Source: Laccaria trichodermophora
Taxonomy: Eukaryota; Basidiomycota; Agaricomycetes; Agaricales; Hydnangiaceae
Assembly: GCA_018417955.1 (NCBI GenBank)
Contig: JACTVC010000011.1
Location: forward strand, 1,176,262-1,240,261
DNA: 64,000 bases
Direction of reading: 5' to 3'
Part shown: in pieces, positions 42,587-54,000 of the stretch
How the letters are laid out: each line of letters begins with the position of its first letter
How positions within the stretch are numbered: position 1 is the first letter of the stretch
Notes under the pieces: generated by a model
Database searches by the model: none
What the model was told of the DNA's origin: nothing
The model's input: the letters and a program-made list of their open reading frames with translations, nothing else
Translations under genes and position numbers: made by a program

Positions 42587-43404
42587 CGGAAACGATAGAA
42601 GTGTGCACTGTGCTTGGAGTTGAGTGTTGATAGTGATGGTACGGAAGGAAAGCGTGTTGAGTGGCTATGCAGTAAGTCCACAGCTGACCTTCTCATTCTC
42701 CCACACCATCATAGCCAATCCTCCAATCCTCCATCCTCGACGGAGCGCTGGATAACATGTGGTCGGTCCTGTGACATCATACATCACAGCGTGCCAAGCC
42801 TTCTTTGGTACCTTCTTTTTATCTTTTACGAGATCGTTTGGAATCCAAATGGTTCTGTCTATCTTCGCAACTCTTCCTCCTGCCCCTCGTCGTCTAATCA
42901 ACATCCGCATTTCTTGATTTCTGAAGGACAAGGATCGGTAGGGAGAACCAATGACTCTGCGTAGGTATGTCAACAGGATGCACGGATCGCAACGGTGTAA
43001 TCACCTACATCCTTGTTCAGCAACTCTTCATCGTTGAAAGGCCGAACCTCCCCACTACCTGCTTCAAATCGAACTGGGGAGCGAACGTCAGTCGACAGTC
43101 CTTCGAGCCTACAACCCCCATGCCGACCGTCGCTTATGTCTGGAGTGACATGGACACGGGCCATCGCGTCTTTGACGATGTGCAACCCGACGAAGGCAGT
43201 GCAGGATCGTGTGGCCAACGATCTCACTCCCGTGGGCTTATTTGTCGCCTTCGTAAGTTTTTTTGTTCGCGTTTGCTGCATGCGCTTTCTCCTCCTTCTC
43301 CCGGCCTCCCTCCGCCGCTTCAACTGCTAAACTCCCTCCATTCCCAGGTTTACGATTCATGTCACTAAGATCTGCCCCCCGGCCATCTTTCCCTAACTTC
43401 TGTG
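42587..43404. other. Region upstream of NLR gene, no confident gene
   Basis: The NLR promoter lies next to 42586. Open frames on both strands between 42610 and 43370 overlap each other and show no family signature. The minus frames around 42665-43323 could be exons of an unknown gene (RRVIGSPYRSLSFRNQEMR), but I cannot support it. Confidence 0.35.
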
Positions 43405-44365
43405 ACCTTCCACCTGGCTCACGCTGGCGCACTCGCACCCCTAAAACGCATCCCTCCAACGCACCAGGGTTACAGCTTGAACTTTTGGCAAATTGGCATA
43501 CGCAATTCAAACGAACAAAATTGTGGTGCGCATTCTACTCACTCCGCCCTAGTCTCAAGCCAATCATAATCTTTACAGACCGTCATTTACGCCAACAAGA
43601 GTACCACAGTTCAGATTCTATAAGACCTGATCACTCCAATCTTCGTGTCTGTTTGCCGACATGCCTCTAAGAAACACTGAAATCGCCGATTTACACACCT
43701 TCTCATTGGACACTCCCAATTCACCTCACCTCATGAAGCCTCCTGAAAGCCTGGCTACGAGCCCAACCCATCGAGGGATCGCGGCAGCGTTGGTCACTGG
43801 TGACTTCGAAAACGATTGTGGCATTGCTCCCGAACATCTTCCAATCATCTTGACCCTTCACCTCCTGCCCTATTCACGCGATGAAAGAATGGAATTCGAT
43901 GAGCGACACAGCGTGATTATTCCATAGGGCGAAGACTTCTAGGAGTGGAACTCTGCGATTGGCAGGTTTCGATCCCTTTGCCAAATGGCTAATCCACACT
44001 TCTCGACAACGGTATTCGCATTCGACATTCCTGCTTTGCTGGAGGCCGTCAAAGCTGTTAAGCAAGTCGTTGCTTCTACAGCTTGGGCGGATTGTATTGG
44101 AGGTCCCGTTGGATCCAGGGCTCACTATGCTTGCTATGTTTGCGAAGAGATACCACGGATCTTCACCTCGTTGTCAGTTGGTACAGAGGGCATGTCACTT
44201 ACGAATTCCCATACACGTGGGCCTTAGAACTTTCGTATTGTTTGGTTGTTATTATCCGCCTCACCTTGACCTCGCTACTCATAGGTCTAGAGGCGTAGGG
44301 TCCTTTCGTTGCCCCCTAAGCTCCTTAAAGAGCGCTTCACCTGAACTGCGACGGATAACTCGAAA

Positions 44366-46203
44366 ATGGCCACGGGGTTGAACGAGGACGTCTACGCCCA
44401 CCTCCTGACGTTCATATCTTCCCCGGCCGACCTCCTCGCAGTGGTGCTTACCAACAGTAATCTATTTCGCCTTGGCATGCCAGAACTGCGCTATCGTTCC
44501 ATCAGGACGCACTTGGGAAACAACGCGCTTTGGAGGTACCTGGCGGAGAACCCAACATTGGCGTCGAGGGTGTGGGAGCTCGTGATCCTAAAGGATAATG
44601 CGCATGGTCTGTTGGATAAGAAGGATTTGGAACGGCTTCCTATCCCTGACTTACGGAGCGCGGTGTCTCCAGGAGGGATAATCGAGGCTGACGTGGAGCA
44701 ATCCGAAAACTATTGATCCAGGCTCTACGCGTGCTCGTCAACCTTGAGAGCTTTGGTTGGAATCATAGGGCGCCTTTGATCAATGAGGGACAAGAGGTGC
44801 TGCCGTCGATTGGATTGCAGTCATCTACTAGTGGCGATGCCCCGCCTAAAGTTTACTCGGAAGATGTTTGGACTGCGTTGAGGGACCACACCCAAGTGAA
44901 GAAACTGATAGTCATTGATATTGGGCAACGCCAGATGATTCCTGCAAGTACCTTGTCTGTCTTTGATAGTTCTGTGCGTGTTCCTATATCTTTATTTTGT
45001 GTCTATTAAAAACCATTTTGGTAGATGTATACCCTTCGAAACCTCACACATGTAGAGTTGAAGCTGTGCTATACACCAATGATACTGATTGAGGCGGAAG
45101 TTGTCACCGAAGACGATGGTTCGGACGATTAAGATCAATATTGAACGATTGCAAGCATTCCTGCACTCATGTCCAGATCTTGAGGTGAGGTCTCATACTA
45201 CCCTCTTCTCTCATTGCCGACTTTGATTGATGCTTCATATAGTTCCTATCATTGGAGATATTCGATCGCTTCCACGCAGGCTATGAACGGCGCCTACTCA
45301 CCGATATATCCCCCATTCTCGTAGGGATCACATGGCCCCGACTAACCTGCCTCCAACTTGGCGACGTCGTTGTTGATAAACAAGTCATTACGCGGTTTCT
45401 GAACAGGCACCCCACACTCCGAACTATTGCTGCAGATCTCTCATTTTCTCTCTACGTCACACAGAACTTTGACTTGGATATGACAGGCTTGAAAAAGGAT
45501 GCCCTACCGAATCTTACACATCTCGCTGTCCACCCCAAAATGGCCCGTCCTATTCTGTGTGGTGTTCCAGACCACTCGACGATTATAGAGCTCGCGGCCG
45601 TCGAGCCGCATGATTGGGATGCACCTGAGGTTGAAATCGAGTCCCCAGTGGCTGATTTTGACACGGGGAGCGACCTTCCGCTGGCGAACGAATATGTCGA
45701 CAACATCAGACTGCAACGCGCTTTCAGGCTGAGAGAGATGAAAAATCTAAAATCTTTATCCATTTGGAACATCGCAGAAATGGAGCAGCTCAAGGCAATA
45801 GCAAAGCTAACCCCAAATGTGGAATCTCTATCGACAACTCAACATCTGATCCCGTCCGTTGTGCGTCCCTCTTTCAACTCTATTGACCCTCAGAGGCACC
45901 ATACTGACCGACATACGCTAGTATGAGAACCCAACCCCCCATACCTCCTGGCTACCCTTCCTTGCCAACTGGCCACGCCTCACGACGATCGAGGGTATAT
46001 GTCTATGGCCACAAGATGGAGCAAAGCACCTGGAAATAGAGCCAGAACTTGCTAAAGAGATATTGAAGGCATGCCCAAATATGAAGGAGATCCCGTGGAT
46101 ATTTGGTGCGGTTGTCAAGTTTACGGAGGGTGGAAAGTATGTGACAGTGCAGGAGCGAACGGGCCCTCAAATGAAGTCTGTGTCGCTCGCCGAGACTGAG
46201 TAG
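44366..46203 (+). pseudogene. F-box-like gene, upstream paralogue, frameshifted
   Basis: Same exon layout as the intact paralogue at 47392. The first exon opens MATGLNEDVYAHLLTFISS. Near 44710 one base is missing relative to the paralogue (GAAAACTATTGATCC against GAAAGATTGTTGGTCC), giving a TGA. The frame then resumes as QALRVLVNLESFGW. The second exon has a further length change and an in-frame TAA near 45130 (VTEDDGSDD then stop). Exon 3 (from 45242) and exon 4 to 46203 are still open and about as conserved as the rest, so decay is recent or the parts are used separately. Confidence 0.75.
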
Positions 46204-46465
46204 GGCATTTGTTTTAAACCAGTCAAATGTGCTCTTTCAGCTCATGTCCACAACGGAACATTAGGTTCTGCAGAGCAATTGCTTCATACAGCTGGTTCAC
46301 ATCTGCTAGTAGAATGGAAGCCATATCACGCCTAGGCAACACCCAAAATTTGTGTGATACCTTTGAATTCAATAGTGAAATTTCAATAGCCATCGTCCGT
46401 CTGCCTACTTTCACAACTTGTTCACAACTTGAATCAACGTCCTCTTTTCCCCGCTACGCTTTCAC

Positions 46466-46919
46466 ATGTTGCGACCGACCCGCCGCTTACTAGGTCGAGG
46501 ATCGTTCTCTTCTCCAACGAACTCAGACGCGGCGCTGCGTCTCCACCACAAGCGCTCTCAGTAATGACGCTGAGGACTTTGGCAACGACACCATCATCCT
46601 ACCAGAGGAACCCTTCGTGTCCCACGTCCAACCACTCCGGCATGTTCCATCACATATCGAACGACCTTACTATGCTTTGGCGCCGCCAACTGAAGAACCC
46701 AAGGGTAACGGAAAGACCGAATTTGGAGGCAAAGCTGCGAGACGCGGCAAGCTTGGCTTGAAACGTAAGAGAACTCGCTCGGACACTGGTCAAGGTATGT
46801 CCCATTGATGATCAGTATATGACTGAGTTCATTGATAATCCTCGAGGTAGGACTAGGAGTGACGACAGATGCTAAGGTGCACGAGTATATTCTCTTGCAT
46901 TCCCGCGTACCCTTCCACC
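46466..46919 (+). pseudogene. 5' fragment of methionine aminopeptidase gene
   Basis: Matches the start of the intact gene at 49538 (MLRPTRRLLGRG) through intron 1 and into exon 2 as far as the codons for the SHSxYP segment. There the sequence jumps into the start of the second duplication unit (CCTTCCACCTGG). Several small indels break the frame. It lacks every metal ligand and is a relic of the duplication breakpoint. Confidence 0.8.
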
Positions 46920-49900
46920 TGGCCCACGCTGGCGCACTCGCACTCCTAAAACGTATCCTTTCAACGCGGCACCAGGGTTATAGCATAAACTTTTTCTTGG
47001 AAAATTAGCATACGCCATTCAAACGAACAAAATTCTGGTGCGCATTCTACTCACTCCGCCCTAGTCTCAAGCCAATCTTAATCTTCACAGGCCGTCATTT
47101 ACGCCTATTTACGCTAACAAGAGGACTATAAGACCTGATTATTCCTCTTACGTTCTGCGGATTCCCATATACATGGGCCGTAGAACTTTCCTATCCAAGT
47201 AATTTCTGTTTCTCAAACTGCTGCCAAGTTGGCACATGCGCACACTTGTTTGGTCGTCAGGGCCATCTTGCCTCACCTCGACCTCATTACTCATCGATGT
47301 GGAGGACTAGGGTCCTTTCGTTGCCCCCTTATCAACCCCCACGCTCTTCAAACGGCTCTTCACCTGCTCTTCATTTGTACTGCAACGGACAATGGCCACG
47401 GCATTGAACGAGGACGTCTACGCCGACCTCCTGACGTTCATATCTTCCCCGGCCGACCTCCTCGCAATGGCGCTTACCAGCAGTGATCTATTTCGCCTTG
47501 TTATGCCAGAACTGCGTTATCGTTCTATCAGGACGCACTTGGGAAACAACGCGCTTTGGATGTACCTGGTGGAGAACCCAACATTGTCGCTTAGGGTGCG
47601 GGAGCTCGTGATCCTAAAAGACAATGCGCATAGTTTGTTGGTTAAGAAGGAAATGGAACGGCTTCTGATCCCTGACTTGCGGAGCGCAGTGCCTCCACGA
47701 AGAATAACCAAGGCTGATGTGGAGCAATCTGAAAGATTGTTGGTCCAGGCTCTACGCGTGCTCGTCGATCTTGAGAGCTTTGGTTGGCATCGTGAGGCTC
47801 CTTTGATCAATGATAGACAAGAGGTGCCGCTGTCGATTGGATTGCCTGAAGTTTACTCCGAAGATGTTTGGACTGCGTTGAGGAACCACACCCAAGTGAA
47901 GAAACTGATAGTCATGAATATTGGGCGACGCCAAATGATAGTTCCTGCAAGTACCTGGTCTGTCTTTAATAGTTCTGTAAGTGTTCCTACACCTTTATCT
48001 TGTGTCTATGAAACCCATTTCGGTAGATGTATACCCTTCGGAACCTCACGCATGTAGAGTTGAAGCTGTGCTATACACCAGCGGAAGACAATGGTTCGGC
48101 TCCTAAAATCAATACTGATCGATTGCAAGCATTCCTGCACTCATGTTCAGATCTTGAGGTGAGGTCTCATACTAGCCTCTACCATCATTGCCGACTTTGA
48201 TCCATCATGCTTCATATAGTTCCTATCGCTAGAGATATTCGATCGCCGCTTCCACGCAGGCCATGGACGGCGCCTATTCACCGATATCTCCCCCATTCTC
48301 ATAGGGATCACATGGCCCAGACTAACCTGCCTCCAACTTGGCGACGTGGTTGTTAATAAACAAGTCATCACGCTGTTCTTGAATAGACACCCCACACTCC
48401 GAACTATTGCTGCCGATCTCTCACTTTCTGTCAACGAGCGCGCACAGAACTTTGAATTGGATATGAAAGGCTTGAAAAAGGATGCTCTACCGAATCTTAC
48501 ACATCTCGCTGTCCACCCCAAAATGGCCCGTCCTATTCTGTGCGGTGTTCCGGACCACTCGACGATAAGAGAACTCACGGCTGTCGAGCCGCGTGTTTGG
48601 GATGCGCCTGAGGTTGAAATTGAGTCTCCATTGGCTTGTTTTGACACGTGGAGCGAACTTCCGCTAGGGAACACATATGAAGACGAAGATGACAACACCA
48701 GACTGGAACGCGCTTTTAGGCTCAAAGAGATGAAACATCTAAAATCATTATCTCTTTGGAACCTCACAGAATTGGAGCAGCTCGAGGCACTAGCAAAGTT
48801 AACCCCAAACTTGGAATCTCTATCAATACATCGATGTCTGATCAGATCCGTTGTACGTCCCCCTTCAAACTCTATTGACCCTCAGGCATTATAACATCAT
48901 ACTGACTGGCATACGCTAGTATTCTAACCCAACCCCCCATACCCTCTGGCTACCCTTCCTTGCCAATTGGCCATGCCTCACAACGATCAAGGGCATATAC
49001 CTATGGCCACCCACAAAGGGCCCGGAAATGACGCCGGAACTTGCTAGAGAGATATTGAAAGCATGCCCGAATATGAAGGAAATGAAGGAGATGATGGATA
49101 TGCCGTGGACATATCATAATGGTGAGGTTGTCAAGTTCAAGGAGGGTGGAAAGTATGTCATAGAAGTGCAGGTATGAACGACCTTTGGTCGCGTGTATGC
49201 ACTATACTCTCTGTCACTCGAGACTGAATAGGCGTTTGTTTTTGGCCCACCCAGATGTGCTTTTTCAGCTGTCAACGTTGTCAACAACGGAGTGAATGAT
49301 GCGATAGAAGGAAGGTTCTTAGGCAGAGCGATTCCTTCGACAGCTGGTTTGCATCTGCCATTAGATGTATATGAGGAATTCAAATTCAAAAGTGAATTTT
49401 CTATAATAGCTATCATCCGTCACTAGTTCACTGGATTGCTTGTTGCTCTCGATCCTGAGAACAAAAAAAAAATTGTAAGCATTACAGGAATCAGGTAGAG
49501 AAACTGAAGAGTTGTGAAAGTCGGGAAACGCGTCCACATGTTGCGACTGACCCGCCGCTTGCTTGGTCGCTCTCTTGTCCAACGAACTCAGACGCGGCGC
49601 TGCGTCTCCACCTCCACCACCGGTGCTCTCAGTGACGACGCTGAGGACTTTGGCAACTACAACGTCATCCTCCCAGAAGAACCCTTTGTCTTCAGCGTGT
49701 CCCACATCCAACCACTCCGGCGTGTTCCGTCACATATTGAACGACCTTACTATGCTTCGGTGCCGCCGCCAACTGAAGAAATCAAGGGTAATGGAAAGAT
49801 TGAACTTGGAGGTGAAGAGGAGGCAAAGCTGCGAAATGCGGCACGCTTGGCTCGAAACGTTAGAGAGTTCGCTGGGACACTGGTCAAGGTATGTCTCCAT

Positions 49901-49956
49901 TGGAACTTGACGATATATAACTGTGAATTCATTGATGTGTTTATTCAATCCTCGAG
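46920..49956 (+). repeat. Tandem segmental duplication, downstream copy
   Basis: Homologous to 43405-46919 throughout, including the non-coding stretch between the F-box-like gene and the aminopeptidase gene. It runs on into the complete aminopeptidase gene. Confidence 0.8.
47392..49177 (+). CDS. F-box-like / leucine-rich protein, intact paralogue
   Basis: Four exons (47392-47976, 48027-48158, 48220-48852, 48920-49177) give 535 residues. The N-terminus MATALNEDVYADLLTFISS with DLLAMALTSSDLFRL is a degenerate F-box. The remainder has leucine-rich segments (LRNLTHVELKLCYTP, LPNLTHLAVHPKM, LKSLSLWNLTELEQLEAL) like the LRR-type surfaces of fungal F-box proteins. It probably selects substrates for an SCF ubiquitin ligase. 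No known target. The intact frame against the broken upstream copy suggests that this one was retained. Confidence 0.72.
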
Positions 49957-50913
49957 GTAGGAGTGACGACGGACGCTATCGACAAGGAGGTGCATGAGTA
50001 TATTCTCTCGCATTCCGCGTACCCTTCGCCGCTGAGGTATCACGGATTTCCAAAGTCGTGCTGTACAAGGTGGCTTGTCTCGTGGTGGTAATGGCATATA
50101 AGTTGATATGTTGATCAGCGTTAACAACATCCTAGTCCACGGAATCCCAGACGAGTGAGTCAATCCGTTAAGCTTTCACTAGATGTTGACACTGAACCGC
50201 ACCCAGCCGACCCCTCGAAAATGGAGATATAATCAATATCGATATCACTGTCTACTTGAATGGATACCACGGGGATACATCCCAGACGTTCCTCGTCGGC
50301 GAAGTCGTAAGCCCCTTGTTCTCTCTTTCAACCGCTCTACCCAACTTACATACCCAGGACCAACAAGGCCGCGAACTCGTACACTTCACCAACCTCGCCC
50401 TCGAAGTAGGTATCAAAGCTTGCGGTCCAGGCCTTCCGTTCAAAGGCATCGGAGAAGCAATCCACAATCTCCTCAAACCTCACCCCTATTCCATCTCATC
50501 ACAGTTCACCGGTCATGGCATTGGCAAGGTGTTTCATAGTGAACCGCACATTCTGCACCATCGTACGTTATTGGACATTCGATACTTAAATTTGGGACTA
50601 ATGTGCGATGCAGTGAACAATGAACCTGGTAAAATGCAACCAGGCCACTGCTTTACCATCGAGGTGCGTGTGTACACCTTGTATGCTTTGCGAACATCAC
50701 TCACGGTTCCGGCTAGCCATCGATAGTTCAAGGAAACAACCCTCTAGGCTGGATATTCCCTGATGGCTGGACAGCATCTACAGTGGTAAATATGGCATTC
50801 AGCTAGACCTGGTGGTGTTGGCTGACAGAAAATTCTAGAATTGTGCTCGAAGTGCTCAAGCTGAACATATGGTGCTTATTACCCCGTCCGGCGCGGACGT
50901 GCTCACTCGATGA
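49538..50913 (+). CDS. Methionine aminopeptidase type 1, probably mitochondrial
   Basis: Eight exons (49538-49888, 49957-50069, 50119-50154, 50207-50306, 50358-50562, 50614-50663, 50717-50785, 50839-50913) give 332 residues. It removes initiator methionine from nascent proteins. The N-terminus [19 protein letters not shown] is a typical mitochondrial targeting peptide. The five metal ligands are visible: Asp in INIDITVY, Asp in YHGDTSQT, His in FTGHGIG, Glu in HCFTIEP and Glu in [18 protein letters not shown] and [10 protein letters not shown] are further family blocks. The gene ends 113 bp from the convergent NUP188 stop. A truncated copy lies 3.1 kb upstream. Confidence 0.92.
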
Positions 50914-51026
50914 GAATATTGCATTACCAGTACAATCAGCAAAAATAGTCTACTTTTTCTATGTACAAGTCGTGAAAGCAGTGAAGAAAAAAAAAAGACG
51001 ATTGAAAAAGTTAGATAGTAAATACA

Positions 51027-54000
51027 TCACGATGGCGCACTAACCCGCTCCTGCAGAAAATTCAGCAAAATCTGTGTAACGTCCACGGGCTCCTTCCCCA
51101 GTACTGTGGCGCTCTTCGCTATCACTGGTTTGGATTTGTTCAAAAGCGATTGCAGATCCCCTGCCATCTCCCCCGTCATACCCCTCCTTAACCTCTCAGC
51201 CATTGATATCCCTGGTCGCCCCGCTCCTGCTCGATGACGCTCTTTCGCCCCCATAGGAGCATCGGCTTTTTGAACATCCATCATGCCGTGATTATGATTA
51301 TGACCACGTTGTTCTTCAGCCTCTGCATCCCCTACGCTGGTTGTATCAAACTCTGGTTTAGACAGCCACATTGCGAGTTGAGTAACGGAGTACAGGAGAA
51401 CTCCTTCAAGGTTCCGTCGGGCAGTGATGACACCCTGCCGCACGTCCAACGGCGTGGAGTATGTGCCTGGAAGCGAGGGTGTTCTGCTGATACTTTGCCC
51501 TGCAGGTCGGTTGACAAGGTCACGCAGTACGTCGAGGGTGCAATTCCCCAGCTCGAGTAGTGTACCAAGGGAGGCGGGTTCTCCTACGACGATCTTGGAA
51601 TGCTAGATGGAAGTAGGTTAGTTACAAATTTGACAATGACAAGCGCAAATCGTACAGGAACAATGAGAGCTTCACCGATCGGCCAATCTTCTTGAGAAGT
51701 TGAAAGCACAGTGTCCGCCCTACTGATGCAAACAAGGGTCCCAATGATGTTGCTAGAAAGCCTGAATAGTCGATGAATGAGATGCGCTACCAGAGGGCGT
51801 TTCAGAGGGTCTCCACCCGAAGGCGGAGCTTTCTCGAACAGTGTCCGCTCATCATTTGTTACGGGCTCAAACAAGCTCGTCAAATGGTTTGGATGGGTAA
51901 TGGCATAGTTCAACTGTTGGATAAGCTGGAGAGCGTGGGTTGTGAACACCCGAAGAACCTTGTTCACAGCTGGGTTTACGTTGGCTGCTGCGGGGACACT
52001 GGCAGCGATGGCATAGAAGAGGTTCACAACCTGTTCGATTTCTTCGACAAGTGGTAGGGTAATAGTGTCTCCAATTGTCCATGACAGCGCACGAGATATC
52101 TGGTCTCCGTAAAGCTGAACGAAACCGCAGGCCTCGGAGTCGAAATAGTGGTTGTGGCGCCCCAAAGCTGATATCACAGCTGCAACGACTGATATCATTG
52201 CGCAATATGCCACATGCGCAGGGCTCCTTTCTGTCGGCAATTCTGGAAGTGTGACGTTTATCTGCCCTGAGCTGATTGCGGCGCTGATGAAATTGTTGCT
52301 ATAAGCAGCTAGAACGCCTTCGCTAGCAAATCGTTCGGCTGCAGTGGCATTGCTAACAAGTGCCATGTGGAAGAGCAGAATGTGAGGGGAGTAGAGTGGT
52401 TGTTTGCGTGATAAGAGGAGAGGGAGATCCAAGAGGCCAACAAGGTCTATGTGGACGTACAAGTCTAAGCTAGCGCGAATGACGTCGGTTTCTTGGCACC
52501 TTGCAAGCCAGAACGCCGACGACGAGGAGAGATCTGCTCGGGTGCATTGTTCAAAGACGGAGACGAGCAGTTCCATATCCTTATCAAGGTCAACATCCTT
52601 TCTGCTTCTGGCCGCAATGAAAACCACACGAAGAGCGTCGATCACCATGGTGAGAGTCGCTTCTACAGTTATCGTAACGTTGACTCGTTGCGTTGCATTG
52701 ACGACCTTCGGCCTCCCTATCAGGCTTCGAGATTGCTTTGTAACAAAGTATATTATCTGTAAAAGGGCTCGGTGAAAAGGAATAGGAAATTGCCCAAGGA
52801 ACGATCTCGCTGGTGATTGCGCCTCATTCGTTATGATACCCCGCAAGTTTTGGACTACCTCCAAGAACGATTGAACTTCTTTGGCTTTGTCTGTCGAGGA
52901 GAACCAGGCAAGTTCTAGTATCGAAAGTAAGAGCGATAATCTTGTCCCATGTATGGTTGCCATCATATCTCCTGACCTCTGCTCTGCTGCAATGTCGTAT
53001 GATAGGGTTGCAGCTATTGATAGCAGGATGGGCCTAACTGTATCATCGCTTCGAAGGTACGCAGTGACTCGTCGAAGTAATGTCTCCCAAGCTTCAGCCA
53101 GAGCCGTCTGCGAATGCGCCAGCGAGAGGTTCAAGTTGATAGACAACAGTTCCTTTTCTACCAGGTCAGCAGGCTCGTCCATGCCATCGTCGCGCGGATA
53201 AGCGTGTAATCGACTTCTAAGCAGAGTCGGACTGAATACAAAGCTATCGCCGTATTCGCGTTCAGTTACAGGTTCCTGCAATTCTAGTTGTTGGAGGGTA
53301 AGTCCAGGGAAATGTCTCTTCATGTGCTCTGTGATAGAATCGTGGAGCTGGGGGGCGAATGAACTTGGGGAAGCCTCCGCAAGAAGCTCAGCGAGCTCGT
53401 CTTGAGATTTCAATTGAGGAAGAATCCGAAGGTAACTCTCGGGCTTTTTGGTAGAAGGCTCGGATCCATTCAACTGGATATGTATGCCGATATCGAGACT
53501 AACAATGCGGAGTGCAAATGACCTGACAAGGGTGCGATATGCATGCATTGCAATCGCTTCATGGTGATTTGAACGCGCCGCCTCATCAAAAACTGTAGAT
53601 TCGTTTATCTCATAGTCGGGAGAAGGTCCAACCTCTGTGCATGCAGCAGACACAATTTGATCCCAGAAATCTGCATCACTCCGCAGTGGTTGAAGAACAG
53701 CCATGTGCTCGAAGGCATGCTCCCAAACAACATTGAGAAAGCGGAAGACGGATGCTAGGAGCTGCGGGTTGGCTTCCCACAGCTCTCTCCAGGTCAATAG
53801 CATATCCCGAGCGGCTTCAAGAGCACTTGTAGGGGCGTACATCTCCTCATCTCCGGCCTTCTTGTCGTCACCTTTCGCCTCCAAAGCCTTCACATCAGAA
53901 GGAGCACGAAACTTTCCCGTGACGAAGAGACCGGAAAGGGCCGGTTCTTTGTCCACAGCCAGGGAAATAAAGTTCCAAATCCCATTGCGGAGGGCAAGTT

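Larger units (their letters stand above)
43405..46919 (+). repeat. Tandem segmental duplication, upstream copy
   Basis: Starts near CCTTCCACCTGGCTCACGCTGG and ends where the same sequence starts again at ~46915. It contains the broken F-box-like copy and a 5' fragment of the methionine aminopeptidase gene. It holds about 530 bp (about 43640-44190) that the downstream copy lacks, including a 88-codon frame at 43661 of no known family. Confidence 0.82.

Noticed and set aside
42665..43323. Minus-strand two-exon gene upstream of the NLR
   Set aside because: Frames are open but no splice join, family motif or clear start supports a protein; plus-strand frames overlap equally well.
46466..46919. 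A second functional methionine aminopeptidase
   Set aside because: Frameshifted and cut at the duplication joint before any metal ligand.
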